DNA from: an uncultured Eubacteriales bacterium
GTDB taxonomy: Bacteria > Bacillota > Clostridia > Lachnospirales > Bianqueaceae
Length of the DNA: 6,135 nt
Assembly (NCBI GenBank): GCA_900322165.1
Contig: ONYR01000143.1
Span: forward strand, 1-6,135
Direction of reading: 5' to 3'
Part shown: piece after piece, positions 5,124 through 6,135 of the stretch
Numbering within the stretch: position 1 is the stretch's first letter
How the letters are laid out: the number at the start of each line of letters is the position of its first letter
Translations under genes and position numbers: made by a program
The notes under the pieces: model-generated
What the model was told of the DNA's origin: nothing
Seen by the model: the letters and a program-made list of their open reading frames with translations, nothing else
Databases searched by the model: none

Positions 5124-6128
5124 ATGGGACTGATCAGTTTCGCGCTTCGCGGAAATTACAAACGGTATTGGAATGACCTGAAAAAAGTCTCGGAAGAGAC
5201 CGGAAAGAGCCCGGTACTGATGTTCATCGATACCGCGCTGTGCACGGTGTTTATCGGAGCCGGCCTGCAGGATTACCTGATCTACCGGTTCTACAACAAG
5301 AGCTGGAAAGAGCGGAATACCTTCTGCACGATCGGCTTCATGGATAAAGCCACGAAGATCCTTTCCCCGCTGAAATGGTCACCGTTTATCTCCAACAAGC
5401 TCGCGTTCCACAAGAACTACGCGGAGTTTACGCATCGTGATTACGTAAATTACGATGACGGCTTTGAAGGCTTCGAAGCTTTCCTTGAAAAGCACCCGAC
5501 GTTCGTTGTCAAGCCGCAGATCGGACTTGGCGGCGAGAGCGTTCATGTCGCGACCCGCGAAGAGATCGGCGACCCGAAGGCCTTCTACGAAAAATCCAAA
5601 AACGAGAACACGCTGATCGAAGAGCTGATCGTACAGGATCCCCGCTGGGCAAAAATGAGTAAGCGGAGCATCAACACGGTTCGCGTTGTTACCGGCATTG
5701 TCGGTGACGATGTTGATATCCTCTGCGCGGTCTGCCGCTTTGGTGCCAGCGATTCCATCGCCGACAACATCCACTCCGGCGGCTGCTGTGCGAGAGTCGA
5801 TCTCGAAACCGGCAAGATCATCGGCGATGCGATGAACATGAAGCTCGACCGTTTCGAGCGTGCCTATGATGGCACCCCATACGACGGCTGCCAGATCCCC
5901 TACTGGCCGGAAATCAAGGAAATCTGCACCAAGGCCGCACGCGTCAACAACGAGATCCACCTTGTCGGATGGGACGTCGCCATCGCCAAAGACGGCCCGC
6001 TCCTCATCGAAGGCAACCGCGGTCCCGGCTTCGACCTTGTCGAGATCCCGACCCAGACCGGCGCCAAGTGGATGCTCGAAGACCTCATCAAGAGAGTCAA
6101 AGCGTACAAGAAGGCGCAGGGGAAGTAA
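5124..6128 (+). CDS. Sugar-transfer-associated ATP-grasp family protein
   Basis: A 334-residue protein resembling the ATP-grasp family labelled 'sugar-transfer associated' (ATPgrasp_ST). Its reaction is not established. ATP-grasp enzymes usually join a carboxylate to an amine or similar nucleophile through an acyl-phosphate. Visible elements: an N-terminal helical part with a hydrophobic stretch (about 30-50) and YNKSWKERN; FVVKPQIGLGGESV, with nucleotide-binding K130 and glycine loop 134-137; LIEELI (E166, E167); SINTVRVVT (182-190); DNIHSGG (214-220); GWDVAI (282-287); and LIEGNRGPG (E296 and N298, likely Mg-ATP ligands). The catalytic core seems complete. It starts immediately after the hprK stop and is probably co-translated with it. 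No glycosyltransferase or capsule genes are visible in the window, so the family's sugar-transfer link is not supported by context here. The stop is 7 nt from the window edge, so downstream partners are not visible. Confidence 0.85.
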   Translation: MGLISFALRGNYKRYWNDLKKVSEETGKSPVLMFIDTALCTVFIGAGLQDYLIYRFYNKSWKERNTFCTIGFMDKATKILSPLKWSPFISNKLAFHKNYAEFTHRDYVNYDDGFEGFEAFLEKHPTFVVKPQIGLGGESVHVATREEIGDPKAFYEKSKNENTLIEELIVQDPRWAKMSKRSINTVRVVTGIVGDDVDILCAVCRFGASDSIADNIHSGGCCARVDLETGKIIGDAMNMKLDRFERAYDGTPYDGCQIPYWPEIKEICTKAARVNNEIHLVGWDVAIAKDGPLLIEGNRGPGFDLVEIPTQTGAKWMLEDLIKRVKAYKKAQGK

Positions 6129-6135
6129 ACCTGCA

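Overview
The window reads as ordinary chromosomal DNA from a low- to mid-GC-lineage Gram-positive bacterium (Bacillota, Clostridia- or Erysipelotrichia-like) with a fairly GC-rich genome. The main evidence is a full-length HPr kinase/phosphorylase (hprK), a Mrp ATPase with the short cysteine-rich N-terminus common in anaerobic Firmicutes, strong AGGAGG-type ribosome binding sites, consensus TTGACA/TATAAT promoters, and tRNA genes that do not encode CCA. The genus cannot be fixed from the sequence alone. I see no phage, transposon, CRISPR or defence genes.

Layout. Positions 1-1068 (minus) hold peptidase T, cut at the window edge before its C-terminus. Next, also on the minus strand, come a tRNA-Glu/tRNA-Cys pair (1264-1335 and 1187-1257) with a textbook promoter (1386-1414) and a rho-independent terminator (1152-1181). 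From about 1530 on everything is on the plus strand. A second M20-family metallopeptidase (1596-2936) has its own promoter (1534-1562). A 233-nt gap follows, containing a duplicated copy of that gene's 3' end and a new promoter (3040-3068). Then come mrp (3170-4003), hprK (4089-5123) and a 'sugar-transfer-associated' ATP-grasp protein (5124-6128), which starts on the base after the hprK stop codon.

How they may work together. The two M20 enzymes probably both act in intracellular peptide breakdown, with the tRNA unit lying between them. Mrp is a probable Fe-S cluster carrier. HprK sets the phosphorylation state of HPr-Ser46 and so links glycolytic status to catabolite repression. The ATP-grasp gene uses a Shine-Dalgarno sequence inside the last codons of hprK, so the two are almost certainly co-transcribed and probably translationally coupled. 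mrp may belong to the same transcript, because no terminator or convincing promoter was seen between mrp and hprK.

The unusual content is small-scale repeat structure in or beside otherwise standard genes: an in-frame 15-bp minisatellite that adds a hydrophilic tail to HprK, a 31-bp-periodic repeat between two divergent promoters, a 28-bp duplication of the end of the M20 gene, and a 23-bp-periodic repeat between mrp and hprK. I do not see a clear new multi-gene system.
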